From Toxorhynchites rutilus septentrionalis (Eukaryota > Arthropoda > Insecta > Diptera > Culicidae), in contig NC_073746.1 in the NCBI RefSeq assembly GCF_029784135.1, forward strand, positions 254,351,994-254,415,993: a stretch of DNA of 64,000 bases, in the 5' to 3' direction. Under the pieces are notes generated by a model. It searched no databases, was not told where the DNA came from, and saw only the letters and a list, made by a program, of their open reading frames with translations. A program made the translations under genes and the position numbers. Below are positions 23,817-34,564 of this stretch, piece after piece. Each line of letters begins with the position of its first letter. The first letter of the stretch is position 1.

Positions 23817-25388
23817 TTAGACATCAAGAGAGATAATCATTGCAAGGAGGGGCCATGTTTGCATCAATTGCTGTAAAATTGTCTTTAATACTGGAAGCAT
23901 TGAGATGACAAGGGTTCTGATGGAGTCGGAAACATTAAAACACTTGAAGATTTGATCCAAAAGGTCAGACAACTTTATAAATCCCGATTGGGAAGTTGAG
24001 CTGGACGGAAAAACAGGGACAGTTGGGGTTTTTGATGTCCTTTCGAGTGCTGGGTCGTTCGAAGGTGAACTATTCCCACGGAAGCCAGGAGGAACCTGAT
24101 TTTGCTTGTCCGCTGCACTCGATTTTTTAGGCAAGCTAACTGGGGGTATCACCGGGGGGACTTGTTCTTGAACTTTGGAAGTGGTCACATTTTTGCGCCG
24201 GGGATTCCCTTTGAAAATAAACGGTGTGCCCCCGCTAGCTGTGTCCGCTTCCATTTCATCAACTGGCAACGTGGAAAAGATATTGTGTGTTGAGATTGGT
24301 TGTTGTTGTTGGGCCAGTGGAGAAGCGCCCTTTAAAATTTCCGCAAAAGTGCGCTTCGAGCGTTCCTTTAAAGAGCGCTTCTGTTTCTCCCAGCGACTCT
24401 TGTAAGTTTCACAAGCTGAGAGCGCGTGTGGGGATCCTCCGCAATATGGACACTTATGCTCAGTCGCACTGCAGGATTTCCCCTCATGTTGCTCTCCGCA
24501 AGTGGCACAGCGCTCCTTGTTGGCACAATAATCTGAAGTGTGACCAACTGACTTGCATTTGTTGCAAGTCATGGGCTTTGGCACGAAGAGTCGCACAGGT
24601 AGTCTCAATTTGTCCACCATAACGTAGTCAGGGAGGGCGGCACCAGCAAAGGTGACTCGAAACGAGTCTGACGGCGTAAATTTAGTTTGGTCCCCATAAT
24701 GGGAGAGTTTCCCGAGTTGGCGACAGTCCAAGATCTTTACTTCCATTGAGGGAAGCTTCTTGAACTTGCCTTTTCCTTCTTTTTTTATTTGTTCGCTCGT
24801 CAGACCCGTTTCAGTTATCACACCCTCAATTTCTACGTTATGGGAGGGTATAAATGTTCTATATTCGAGAGTGAAGTGTTGGTCAGCAACAATCTCGTTT
24901 GCGTGTTTCCGTTCATTCACGACAACCCGCAATTTGTTCGGTCTAACCCTGCGAATTTCAGATACAGAAGTGTATCTGGCCAGATCTTTCATGATCTGAA
25001 TCACGTTAAGGCTTTTTCCTTTTGGTTTTGGCCGGAGGAAAACAACCCAAGGGCCAGTTCCAGGTGCATCTTCTGGATAAACTCGGACACGTGGAGCGGA
25101 GACAACAGAGGGAGAAGACGAGGACAAGGACGAGGACGAGGATTGGGTTGGATCGGAAACATCAGAAGGGGGAAGCGAAATCGATGATGGGAGAGGGGGA
25201 GTGGAAGTAACAGTGGGTTCAGAAGGGAGGCTTGCTATTTTCTTAGAGGGGGGCTTGGAAGGATGAGCAGATTCGTCCCCAGAAGAATTATCTTCTTTTT
25301 GAGGGACTCGTTTATGTTTTTTCCCAGATCTTGAATGGGATTCATTATCGGAGATCTCCATCTCTGGAGATCCTCCACTATTCTCCAT
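23817..25388 (-). CDS. LN-1 ORF1: gag-like zinc-knuckle protein, 523 aa
   Basis: This is an RNA-binding ORF1 protein of a non-LTR retrotransposon, expected to package the element's RNA. Residues 1-100 are Ser/Pro-rich and acidic-to-basic, likely disordered. Residues 110-270 match the PRE_C2HC-like gag core in style (WVVFLRPKPKGKSLN). Three zinc knuckles follow: CNKC...H...C at 275-288, CATC...H...C at 294-306 and CPYC...H...C at 313-326. The frame is open from ATG to the TAA that overlaps ORF2, so this ORF is intact although ORF2 is not. LN-3 has a near-identical copy. Confidence 0.88.
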   Translation of the reverse strand: MENSGGSPEMEISDNESHSRSGKKHKRVPQKEDNSSGDESAHPSKPPSKKIASLPSEPTVTSTPPLPSSISLPPSDVSDPTQSSSSSLSSSSPSVVSAPRVRVYPEDAPGTGPWVVFLRPKPKGKSLNVIQIMKDLARYTSVSEIRRVRPNKLRVVVNERKHANEIVADQHFTLEYRTFIPSHNVEIEGVITETGLTSEQIKKEGKGKFKKLPSMEVKILDCRQLGKLSHYGDQTKFTPSDSFRVTFAGAALPDYVMVDKLRLPVRLFVPKPMTCNKCKSVGHTSDYCANKERCATCGEQHEGKSCSATEHKCPYCGGSPHALSACETYKSRWEKQKRSLKERSKRTFAEILKGASPLAQQQQPISTHNIFSTLPVDEMEADTASGGTPFIFKGNPRRKNVTTSKVQEQVPPVIPPVSLPKKSSAADKQNQVPPGFRGNSSPSNDPALERTSKTPTVPVFPSSSTSQSGFIKLSDLLDQIFKCFNVSDSIRTLVISMLPVLKTILQQLMQTWPLLAMIISLDV

Positions 25389-25885
25389 TTTACAAAAATT
25401 TGTGTCTTATTTCTAATCTATTATTGATTTTAACAATAATCTCAAAAAAAAAAAAAAAATAACAAAACAAACAAACAAAAAATTATGATGATAATATTAA
25501 GCAATGAACATATGAGTTGAACAATAATATTAATATTAAATATGTGTACCTTAATATAAAAGTTGTTCCGATACTGCGCTCTACTGCCCTAACCAGGGAG
25601 AGACAGAGGCTACGCGCTATGGATCAACACAATAGCGCAAGAATAGCTCACACGGTCACGTGATGATAATTCCCGTTTACGACAGCCACACGATGGCGAT
25701 CCCGTTATGCCAATGTTCAACAGCCGCCAAGGGCTGCAAGCTGCAAGAGCGCTACTTCCTTTGTTCCACTTCACAAAAGGTCAATTCGAAAGCGGACAGC
25801 AATGACCTTCACTCGCACAATAGTAAAAGTGGCAACGCACAATAACGACACTGAACTTTACTCATCAAGAGTTGGATAGCGAATG
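25389..25885 (-). promoter_or_regulatory. LN-1 5' UTR / internal promoter region
   Basis: About 0.5 kb between the 5' end and the ORF1 ATG is conserved in LN-3 (61607-62112). A LINE needs an internal promoter here, but I see no clear core element. The sequence contains TCACACGGTCACGTGATGAT with a CACGTG box near 25656-25661. The UTR has no long ORF. Confidence 0.5.
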
Positions 25886-25896
25886 TTCTTACCTTT

Positions 25897-26781
25897 AGGA
25901 CCTATGTAATTTTTTGCAAATTGATTAACCGGAAAAAAAACTGATTCATTTTCTCGAAAATAAATTTGTCATGAAAATTTTGGTAGTTCTGACAAAAACA
26001 TATGTTGTTATTGGCGTTGGTGTTGCTGGATCATAACTTTGGTGCTGTCGATGGTACTGATGGATGATGGTTTTCGGACTGCCGATACTGGATTCTATCC
26101 TTACTATTGTCTTCTTCGTCTTCTCGGTTTGTTTTATTTAGGCTTCGTACTATACGATCATTCCACGGGGAAGTTTTGGTGATGATGATTATGATGATAT
26201 GCTGAATTGAAGAGGCTTTGAACTATTTCACTTTATTTTCCTTTAGCCTTGAGAAAGGTCAATCCAAAACTCATTTCCCGGCCCTGAAAAACGTCATTTG
26301 GACGCCCACGCCATATCGTAATTGCTGTTAAAAAATTGATAATTTATACCTCTCGTTCGAAGTACCATGACATGTGCCAATTCGTATCTCAAATTACAGG
26401 AGAGAAACATCAAGCATATTTCATAGCACAGTCCCTTATTATATTCAACAAATGCGTATTTCATTGGTTAGAATTTCTTTTACTGAGCAGTACGAGCAAT
26501 CAGCATAGCATCATTATTTTCAAATTTACTTTCAGTTTTTATAAATGGTGTTGGTTGATTGTTGTTTACCCCTTGCTCGATGCAACGTGACGTCGAAGAA
26601 AGAAACCACACTATGTAATCTAACGCTCGTATCGTATACCAGAATGTTACCAGAAACCTACATATTTTATTCGTTACATTGTTCACTTGGTTTGCCACAC
26701 TCGATTGATATGGGAAGTTGTTGTTGTTGTACAGACTGGAACTACCATAGGTGTCTCATTCTATTGCTAGAAATAATTTCA
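25897..26781. other. No recognised gene
   Basis: The stretch has short ORFs only and no repeat shared with the rest of the window. Confidence 0.35.
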
Positions 26782-27253
26782 TATAGAGTAGTGCGGGGCA
26801 AAGGTGCGCATTGGCCATTTTGAAGCAAACGAGCATAAAATTCCGACAACAGTGTAGTCGCTTGATACATTATTACACCAGCAGCTTACACATATAAAAA
26901 AAATACATTTCATGAAAGTGACAAAAAGCTATGAGGTTAAAAGAGTTTTACGATGTTTTGATCTGATTTTTTTTAAGTTTTGGAGATGACGATTTACTTA
27001 CCTCAAATAACTGGAAAGTTCGAAACTACACTGTCAAGGAAACCTTCATTCTATAGTAGATGATAGTGCGTATTCGTTTTTGTGAAAAAAAAAATTAAAA
27101 ATTCGATTAGTTCAAACATTGCTTGCGGGGCACAGGTGCGCAGTGGCTGTGGTGCGAAAGTTCGCACCAGAGTTTTGTTCTGAAAAAAAAAATCTAAAAT
27201 GTTTTCAACCACATTTTTAACGGGACCCACAAGAAGGAAACTGATTTGAAGAA

Positions 27254-27654
27254 ATGCACTCCAGAAATGCTCAAATGGCCCGACAGAGGCTTTGGGAGGG
27301 ATTCTTGAAGCGTCGGATTGCGGCAGACCTCGATATTTTTGAATCAGCTCTGAGGAAGAGGCTCATATCAGAAAGTGATTTAAGATTCGAATCTTCTTTA
27401 TTGACATTTCTACTTCAACTGGGATGTGCCAGCGAGCACCTAGGGCGGTTCAGATAGGTATTTACGAGTGAGCAGTCTGAGGATCTGGCGGACCACTGCA
27501 GGGCACTGGACAAAGCTCTCTATGGTATGACTCTCAAAGATTTACGGCGTCTGGTATTTGATTTTGCGGAAGCCAACAACCTCCACAACAGTACAACCAA
27601 GCATCAGCGCTCCAAGGCAAAGCGTCGGAATCCTCAGAACCGAAATCCAAGATG
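27254..27654 (+). pseudogene. pogo/Tigger-type transposase N-terminus relic
   Basis: The reading is open for 67 codons, then a TAG at 27455-27457 falls inside the recognisable stretch LGRFR-stop-VFTSEQSEDLADHC. In intact pogo-like proteins this reads LGRF.PVFT.EQE..LV.H. It continues with LYGMTLKDLRRLVFDFAEAN, matching the GLT..D...LAYQLAE motif of psq-type HTH proteins, and ends in a basic KAKRRNPQNRNPR tail and TGA. The DDE catalytic domain is missing, apparently by internal deletion. It is not functional as a transposase. Confidence 0.65.
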
Positions 27655-27855
27655 AGGAATAAAAATAAACAATTGCTTAAAAATAATTCGAAATAAATTT
27701 CAAATGACAAATGATTTTATTTTCACCATGCATTCAATTCAATAACGGTTATGTTTCGTTTATGTTTATGTTTTCACAATAAACTTCAAATAAATATTGT
27801 TTTTTTCAACAATGAGTTCCAAATAAATCAAGTGAAGATAACTGTGTAAACTTGA

Positions 27856-28108
27856 TCTATATAAATAAAAATGATCTGGTGTCCGTTCCTCATCATTTAA
27901 CTCAAGAGCGGAGAAACGTATTTAAACAGCCAGTATCAGGACTGATGCGTCTTAGTCTGCATCAGGTTTATATGTCAAAAAAAGAAATTATATACCGCGA
28001 GTATAGATTACGTACATAAAAATAATTTTTGTGGGAACGTGAGTGTTCGAAATGATTTATATCAATATATCAATTGTGGGTGGGATGAAGTTCGCCGGGT
28101 CAGCTAGT
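27856..28108 (+). mobile_element. Helitron-like fragment, 253 bp
   Basis: It begins TCTATATAAATAAAAATGAT after an A and ends GCCGGGTCAGCTAGT before a T, the TC...CTAGT ends and A/T insertion context of Helitrons. No hairpin is obvious just before the 3' end, and no Rep/helicase is present, so this would be a non-autonomous copy. The start ATATAAATAAAAATG is low complexity, which limits certainty. Confidence 0.5.
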
Positions 28109-28383
28109 TTATTAATAAAAACGAATTCTGTTTCAAATGTTGGACATTTTCGAATAACTTATATTGTCGGCCTCCTTCCTTCCAAAAATTTCCACGTAGT
28201 ATGTTCGATCATAGCATCCACTCTTCTCACCCGTAAAAAACCATAGAACACCCCCCTCCTGCCTACTGGACGGTGCCTATACTCTCTAGTAATCATGCTT
28301 CTCTCGCTTCTGATGATAAAGCATTGATTGTTGGTATAAGTTATCTCAGAAGTTCAATTCAATAAGTGCGCACCTTTGCCCCC

Positions 28384-28593
28384 ACTATGGGGCAAAGGTG
28401 CGCATTTGTCATTTTGTATTAATATAGGTATTTGTCCAATTACAAACACAACTCGAGAAATGCTTGTACTACGTTTCGTAGGTAATACATATAGTTACAA
28501 TTTGGTAAGCAAACGGAATTTTATTTGCTTTTATTTCAAGAGTTATTGGACAGCAATAGTTAGGTGCGCACCTTTGCCCCGCATTACTCTATA
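28384..28593. mobile_element. Small element with the same inverted ends, abutting the pogo-like element
   Basis: GGGGCAAAGGTGCGCA at 28389-28404 and TGCGCACCTTTGCCCC at 28565-28580 delimit a 0.2-kb MITE-sized unit. It shares only a TA between CCCCCAC and TGGGGC with the larger neighbour. The outer end extends to GCATTACTCTATA, matching the outer end of the larger unit at 26782. Confidence 0.6.
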
Positions 28594-28893
28594 GATGTTT
28601 GAAATCCGGTGTCGACTTCGCCATTATACTCTCTATATGGGTTGTTAAAGACTAAATTAAGTTGTTGGGGAATGTTTTAATATTCCAACATATTCCATAT
28701 ATTATGGATTGCTGGTTAAGTTTTTACATATTTTTTTCTTTTGAACATGTTCTGGTATTATGTAACTCAGAATTTCGTGGAATAGTTTCTACAGATTATT
28801 CGACATTACCCTTGATATATAGTATGGTTTACCGGTCTGCTTTCTGTTTAAAATGGCCAAATTTGCCTTTGATATTGCAACACTTCTTCATAC

Positions 28894-29530
28894 ACCCAGT
28901 TTTTTTTTACGCGGGGGATACGTACCTCGTAAAAAAACCGCGTTATTGGAAAATCCGCGTAAAAAAATCATGTCACCTAATGATAGATATTAAATGGGAA
29001 TCACCTTACGTAGAACGGAAGTAAAAAGTTGAGTGTTACTGGCTTCCGAAAACCCGTAGTTTTTTTCTGCAATTTCGTTGGTTATTGGTAGCTATAGTCC
29101 GGTTTTCCTCACGAATGAGGACATCTACTGTTGCTAGAAGATTCTCTTGTGATTTGTACACTCTACTGCCGATGCACGTGCAGTAGCACTGTTGGACCGT
29201 CCAGAGCTAAGTAGACAGGGAAATCCATTAACGAATCGCTGCCCGTAAAAACCCCGCCCCGTTGTACAGCACGGTGAGCTACCCGTTACGTAACACCTAA
29301 AATCCACGTAAGAAGCGTGATAAGGTGCGGCACTAATTTCCTACATAAGCGCTAAGCTTCGTTACAAGCACTAATTACCGTAATATGTTCTGAGGGAACA
29401 TAAAAAAAAGTACCGCGTAAAAAAACCGCGTTAATTGGAAAATCCGCGTGAAAAAAACTGCGTAATAATACCTCGTAAAAAAACCGCGCAAAAAAAACGC
29501 GCGAAAAATACCGCGTAAAAAAACCTGGGT
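28894..29530. mobile_element. MITE-like element with CCGCGTAAAAAA repeats
   Basis: The ends are ACCCAGTTTTTTTTTACGCG (28894-28913) and, inverted, CGCGTAAAAAAACCTGGGT (29512-29530). They are flanked by ATAC at 28890-28893 and 29531-29534, a likely 4-bp duplication. Subterminal regions repeat a CCGCGTAAAAAA motif several times in both halves (28934-28970; 29410-29525). No transposase is encoded. Confidence 0.6.
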
Positions 29531-29562
29531 ATACCTTCAATCGATGAGCAATTGTATAGGAA

Positions 29563-30590
29563 TGCACAGTGGTCCAGGAGATGCATTTAAGTGGAAATTA
29601 TCATTTAGAGCTTGACATTTATTCTCTAGACAAAAACTGTCTTAGACAAAGTTGTTACTCATGATAGAGCGCTCGTTTTTATGTTGTCAAAAATAGGGTT
29701 ACCAAAATTGTCGATGGAATAAAAAACCTAACTTTCTTATCTCTATAGGTAGAGGTAAACATAGTTCGACAATGTTGTAGCTCCAACTATTTTAGACATC
29801 TTTGTAGAACAAAGTTTTTTTCTATCTCTTCAAATAACCGATATAGCGCCTTTTCTTTTCTAAGTTACGTTAGGGTCACCATGAAAAAAACTGTTTTTTT
29901 GCTCTAACTTTTATATTTCTAATTTTACATGCAAACTGTCTTCGAAAAACTTTTAGAGCTTACTAATACAAACGTTTTTTGATGCAGTCAATATATCAAT
30001 TTTACTCAAAGTTATTGATATTTCTACTCAAAAAACATGCTCTTTTCATTTGTTTGTCATTCTTTTTAGGGCAAACATAAAAAATGTTTGTTGGCGGAAT
30101 TAGAAAGAACAGATTTCACTCTATATAATATGTGATTTTCAAAACTATGTTATTTTTTGTGTTTGAATAAATTAAAATTGGAAGTTTTTGGGTAAAAAAC
30201 CATCAATAACATTGAGCAGGATTAAGATATTGACATGTTCTGCATCGCAAAATGTTGGTATTGATAAGCTTTAAAAGTTGTACGAAGACTATTTTGATGT
30301 AGAATTTCAAATATAAAAGTTAGAGTAAAAAAAAACATTTTTTCTAGGCAACTCAGATAGAAGGCGCTAAAAACAGCTTTGTGGGAGATATTTACTATTT
30401 AGACAAAAACTGTCTTAGACAAAGTTGTTACATATGATAAAGCGCTCATTTTTATGTTATCAAAAATAGGGTGACCAAAATCATCGATGAAATGAAAAAT
30501 CTAACTTTCTTATCTTTATAGATAGAGATAAACATAGTTCAACAATGATGTAGCCCCAGTTATTTTGAACAACTCTATACTTTCCGTTCA
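29563..30590 (+). repeat. Partial copy of foldback family FB
   Basis: It starts TGCACAGTGGTCCAGGAGAT, one base from the FB terminus at 15042, and follows FB internally, including the inverted blocks around GCGCTCATTTTTATG at 29667 and 30443. The second terminus is missing, replaced by unrelated sequence after about 30590. Confidence 0.55.
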
Positions 30591-31442
30591 GTCCGTATCA
30601 AGCGCATTTACATACTATCAGTTCGGTCCCCGCTTTCCAAAAATATTATTTATTGTACAACGTGAAAAAAGTCACAAATTCGATTAGAAGGTAATGCCAT
30701 ATCGCAAAACATCCGAAGACAAACAATGTCCCAGTTATCAACGTTATTCCGACGAAAAGCTCTATCCCTATGGACCGACACGGGGCTCAAAGTGTTAATG
30801 AGTTACCTAAGATCACTTTAGAAGGTATATATTCTTACCAATATAAATACAAACTACAGACAAAAATAGTACATTATCTATCAAAGCGTCCAAAACCATT
30901 AAAATACAATAGAAAAACTGAATCTAAAATCTGATTTCCATGAGCATTCGAAAGGAATACACAAATAAAGTATATTAAACAAACTGGCGATGAAATTTTA
31001 CAATTCTTATTAGAAACAACCATCTACAATAAATCACGAACTTATATTCAGATAGATTCATATACATAACTACGCAAAAACACTTCATTACATTGATATT
31101 TAATATCTACCATTATTCAGTTAAAAATTTTTAGATCTAAAAGTTACATTTGCAAACTGGAAATTTGGAATTGTATTCGTATTCCGAACTAATAATAAAT
31201 AAGTAATGAATTAAACCTAAATACACACATAAGAACGCATCCAAACAAAATAACTGGTTCCGATCCAGAATCTGGAATCCACGCCAATCCTCCAAATTGT
31301 AGAAATTATAGTAGCCAAAATTTTATCAGATCGGTGCAGGACCACCCTATCATAAATAATACACATATTTTAAACACATGACAAGCAATCAGCTTTCAGA
31401 CGGCCAAAACATTCTACTATACCGATAACAAAGCGAGAAAAA
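30591..31442. other. No recognised gene
   Basis: A-rich sequence with scattered stops and no domain recognised. It could be older retrotransposon material. Confidence 0.3.
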
Positions 31443-31925
31443 TAAACTTAAACGATAAACTTTTACTTAGTCGCGGCAATACACACACACACTTTTTACA
31501 GATGCACGGGCCGAAGGTTGTGCAGTCCACTGATTATTCAACAAGAGCCAAAGGTTGTACCGCTCATGACAACTCTACACGAGCTCATGATTGCGTCGGC
31601 TAGTGACCATTCTATCCTGGATTCCTCGAGTCGAGAAAGACGCACCACGCTAGATATGAGGTACAGACTAGGGGGGCGTTGCTGATTAATGGTCAGCTGC
31701 ATCCCAATAGGAAGTATCCCGTGTCGGGCACACGTACAGAGCATCGAAGACTGCGACATACCAATTATGAGAACACTTATAATACTAACCTCGAGTCAAC
31801 CGCGAGTAATCGGTTACATATTACTAACATAGTCTAAGCAAACATTGTCAAAATATTGAACTCCCGGCCCCGTTAGGCTGACGCCATATGAGCCTTAATA
31901 AAATATATATTTTGGATAAAAAAAA
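31443..31925 (+). mobile_element. 5'-truncated LINE tail
   Basis: AAGCGAGAAAAA occurs just before (31431-31442) and just after the poly(A) (31925-31936), a 12-bp target-site duplication. The 3' UTR shares CTCGAG-CAACCGCGAGTAATCGG with the LN family 3' UTR (CTCGAGTACACCGCGAGTAATCGG, reverse of 18634-18658), so it is a distant relative. A GGCT...AGCCT hairpin precedes the tail. Confidence 0.65.
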
Positions 31926-31979
31926 AGCGAGAAAAAAAAATAGACACCCCTAGATGTCATAATTATCAAGTATCAAGTA

Positions 31980-32311
31980 CAGTAGAACCCCGATTATCCG
32001 CAGAATAGTCTGGCAAGATCGCCGCGAATAACAAAAATCGCATATAACGCAATGTAGTACTTAAATGAGGTGAAAATGCGAAAAAAGGCATTTCAACATG
32101 AAAACAGTGTTGAATAAATACAGAAAATTTTTATCAATCTATAAGGTCGTGTAAACCAGTGGTCAGATAATGTGAAGGCCATGACCAAAATGAAAGAGCA
32201 TGAGCTTACCACTCACTGACCAATCCTATTAAGGTTTATAAATTTAGTATGGAACTCCCCATCGCGAATAATCCGCGGATCATCAATTCGCGAATAATTG
32301 GGCTTCTACTG
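31980..32311. mobile_element. pogo/Tigger-type MITE, 332 bp
   Basis: The ends CAGTAGAACCCCGATTATCC and, inverted, GAATAATTGGGCTTCTACTG are flanked by TA on both sides (31978-31979 and 32312-32313). CAGT(A/T)GAACC...TTATCCG ends are characteristic of pogo/Tigger elements. There is no ORF. Confidence 0.7.
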
Positions 32312-33400
32312 TATTCACATGCACATAAATATTGAATAATAAAAAAAAACTGCTAAGGAGAAAAAAACACTCGCTCGTAGTTGCTTTTCATCCATTCAGT
32401 GCAACATGGCAAGCTAAGGGTGCTCATACACTGTCTGACCGAAACCAAACACTTGACTCCCCTTGACAGATAAAATTTTATCAACGTGTACTGATCAAAT
32501 ATATTCACAAAACACAAAACACGACAAGCAAATACTCAGTTATTGGATGTCTAAAATATTTTTCGGTATGTTCTTCGATCCTGTCGGTACATGGTTAGTT
32601 TACTTTCAATATTTCAGAAGAATTTTTTCCATGTTCGATGATTGGCATTGTTTGCAAATGTTGATAATTAAAGAGTGGCAAACAAAATAGTGTTTGTACA
32701 AATTCAAACCAAACTTCAAAAGGTATCAAATACCTGACCTCCGGACAAACAGTGTACGGCCACCTTAAGAGAGAGGGAAAGAAAGTGAAAAAAAACATCA
32801 AATTCCTTAGCTTCATTGTGCTGCTGCTGGCGGTCCTGCGACGTTCTAGTAGTGGTGATATCATCACTGCTCATTTTGTGAACAGCTTGCAAGTATCGCG
32901 GAGAATTGCTCGTTATTTTTCCTGCTTATGCCGCTTCGTTTTACGTAGCGTTTCACTCATACTTATAAACTTTCCGTCACATGTGTACACGATTGAACAT
33001 GATTGTCCGAACCCGTCGTAATTTGAAACACTTTAAATTTAAAAAAAATACCAGGAATCAAACAATAATGAACCCGAACCGATAATGGATGCGGATATTA
33101 TAGCAAATAACTGTTTCGAAATGATTCAGAAACAGAACTTTTCCATCACACTTGGCCGATTCGCCACAACCCTTAGGCAAAATAACACGATACGAAACCA
33201 AACGCGGAGCGAACGAAAAGTACGTCTACTCTCAACGACTACCCGCGTGAGCCTCCTATTTTTGCCGCGAACAAATTTTGGCGGTTTACATATTAAGCGA
33301 ATCAGAAATTCCGTAAGATTTGTTTAATATGCTATACATTAGAATCCCCTGGTTTGTAAATGGTTAAAATTCATGAAAACTTTAAGCGTTTCCATTTTCC
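32312..33400. other. No recognised gene
   Basis: Small ORFs occur here. One at 32752-33021 (+) reads KKNIKFLSFIVLLLAVLRRS, a possible signal-like hydrophobic run, but with no start context or homologue that I recognise. Confidence 0.3.
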
Positions 33401-33761
33401 CATACATTTGTTCTGTCCATTTTAGTGCTTTCCCGAACAGAGCTGTCAATAACGAGCAACTTATCGATAACCAACGGAGGGGAAATCGTAGGATTTAAAG
33501 CCTCCGTGAACAAAGAAAAAGTAGAAGAATGAAGGGGAAAGCTTGCCTAGAGTATAAACAGTGGATCTCGCTGAGGCAAACTTTCATTCGGCATCGGACT
33601 GTTGAGCAATCCAGTTCGCTTTCGCTGCGCTTCGATCTAAGATTGGACCACACCAGTGGTAATCCAACTTGGATATCGTTGTTTGGTTTTCGTTTTTCGC
33701 GTTATTCGTATCATGTGTTTTTCTTTCCGCGTCATAAATTGGACGCTTCGCGTAGTGTGTG

Positions 33762-34022
33762 ATGAGCAAGGAGAAGAGGAAGGCAGGTTCGAGCCCTGCA
33801 AAAAACGAACGCATTGCCAGGGTCAATAAAATTTCAAGGCAAGCGTCATCTAATGATCGCTTGTTTAGTCACCAAGAAAGTAAATGTCGTTCTGAAATTT
33901 TGTTTTCGCTTGCCAGTAGCAAAACTTCCTCCACTAAGGGTGACAGCTGCGTTTCTCTCGAGCATGTAATATTAACCAGTAATATTAACAGAAGCGTTTC
34001 TTTTGAGAATAGCACAACATGA
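33762..34022 (+). CDS. Short basic, Ser-rich ORF of unknown origin, 86 aa
   Basis: ATG at 33762 begins MSKEKRKAGSSPAKNERIAR; the product is rich in Lys, Arg and Ser and ends at TGA 34020-34022. I recognise no domain. It is preceded by an ordered, GC-richer leader (33520-33760), and the combination looks like the 5' leader and start of a retrotransposon gag or a fragment of one. There is no second copy in the window. The call as a coding sequence is weak. Confidence 0.25.
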   Translation: MSKEKRKAGSSPAKNERIARVNKISRQASSNDRLFSHQESKCRSEILFSLASSKTSSTKGDSCVSLEHVILTSNINRSVSFENSTT

Positions 34023-34560
34023 TGAGAAGTGTTTATATTCCTAGTAGTTTCAAGCTACCAATGTATGACTCTGTATGCATGCTATGGTGAACGCTTGTTT
34101 GACGCTTGGTTTACGTTGTACAAACGATGCCTAGAGGTGCGATTCCTTTGAGGCAATACTAAATAACATGTAGCATGATATTTGATACTTGCAAGTGTTG
34201 TCATTATTGTTGCTTCCATGTGGTGCCAAAGATTATGAGATGTGGAATAATGGTGCTGGTGCAACATGTATATAATCGACTGTAGCCGAGTCTATGTCAA
34301 TTGCGAAAAAGGCCCCCGGAATAGCGTTCGAGGTAAATTTTCAATGCATTGACATGATATAAATTGCGACATACGATCAGCTTGTGTATTGTTTTACGAT
34401 GGCAAGAATAAATCATCAATCAATTATCGTCAACTGATTCTACAATGAAAAAAACATTTCAGAGATTATTCTACTAAGCAGTTGTTTCTAAAATTTCACA
34501 GCATTGTAGTATAATATCCGAAGGTATAAATAAGCGACTTATATAAGATAACAGCGTAGT
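34023..34560. other. No recognised gene
   Basis: No ORF or repeat terminus that I can support. Confidence 0.3.
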
Positions 34561-34564
34561 TTTA

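Larger units (their letters stand above)
18849..23824 (-). pseudogene. LN-1 ORF2: endonuclease-RT-RNase H polyprotein, broken
   Basis: The ATG at 23824-23822 lies in the sequence ATGTCTAA, which overlaps the ORF1 stop by 8 bp. The N-terminus is an APE-like endonuclease (FQWNCRS, ALSETW, LILGDFNSHG, GSDHLPI). The RT follows (NSYRPIAMLS, GLPQGSCLNPLLYNFY, QLADDG), then RNase H (YFTDGSS, AELAAIYWALD, TDSLSS, WVPSHCSIPGNERAD) and a C-terminal Cys/His motif. An A-run near 22135 has one base more than LN-3 and shifts the frame. A stop lies at about 21679 where LN-3 has Lys. The DNA transposon at 19848-21146 splits the C-terminal third, and a small deletion sits near 18908. Confidence 0.85.
18500..25885 (-). 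mobile_element. LN-1: full-length two-ORF LINE, mutated
   Basis: The element runs from the 5' end at 25885 to a poly(A) tail (T-run at 18500). It is flanked by TTCATACCTTT (18489-18499) and TTCTTACCTTT (25886-25896), a target-site duplication with one change. The order is a 5' UTR of about 0.5 kb, ORF1 (nucleic-acid-binding gag), then ORF2 with endonuclease, RT and RNase H. The RNase H domain places it in the I/LOA/Outcast-like group rather than Jockey or CR1. An ITmD37E element interrupts ORF2 at 19848-21146. A homopolymer frameshift and a nonsense change also break ORF2. Confidence 0.9.
26782..28386 (+). mobile_element. pogo-like DNA transposon, internally deleted
   Basis: The ends are TATAGAGTAGTGCGGGGCAA-AGGTGCGCA at 26782-26810 and, inverted, GTGCGCACCTTTGCCCC at 28366-28382. 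A second GGGGCACAGGTGCGCA lies inside at about 27127. The element contains a relic with a pogo/CENPB-type N-terminus and ends in an AATAAA signal, but no DDE domain. A Helitron-like fragment is nested at 27856-28108. TA-rich flanks suit the superfamily. Confidence 0.6.

Noticed and set aside
22428..25210. Many ORFs antisense to LN-1 ORF1 and ORF2 (and the same in LN-3)
   Set aside because: They are shadows of the LINE genes; LN-1 and LN-3 copies match because the LINE sequence is conserved, not because these frames are used.
31490..31500. CACACACACAC run as a microsatellite feature
   Set aside because: Too short to matter and inside a LINE 3' UTR.
33785..33801. GCAGG-TTCGAGC-CCTGC, a perfect tRNA T-arm lookalike
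   Set aside because: No acceptor, D or anticodon arms can be found at the right distances and no A box upstream; it falls inside a short ORF.
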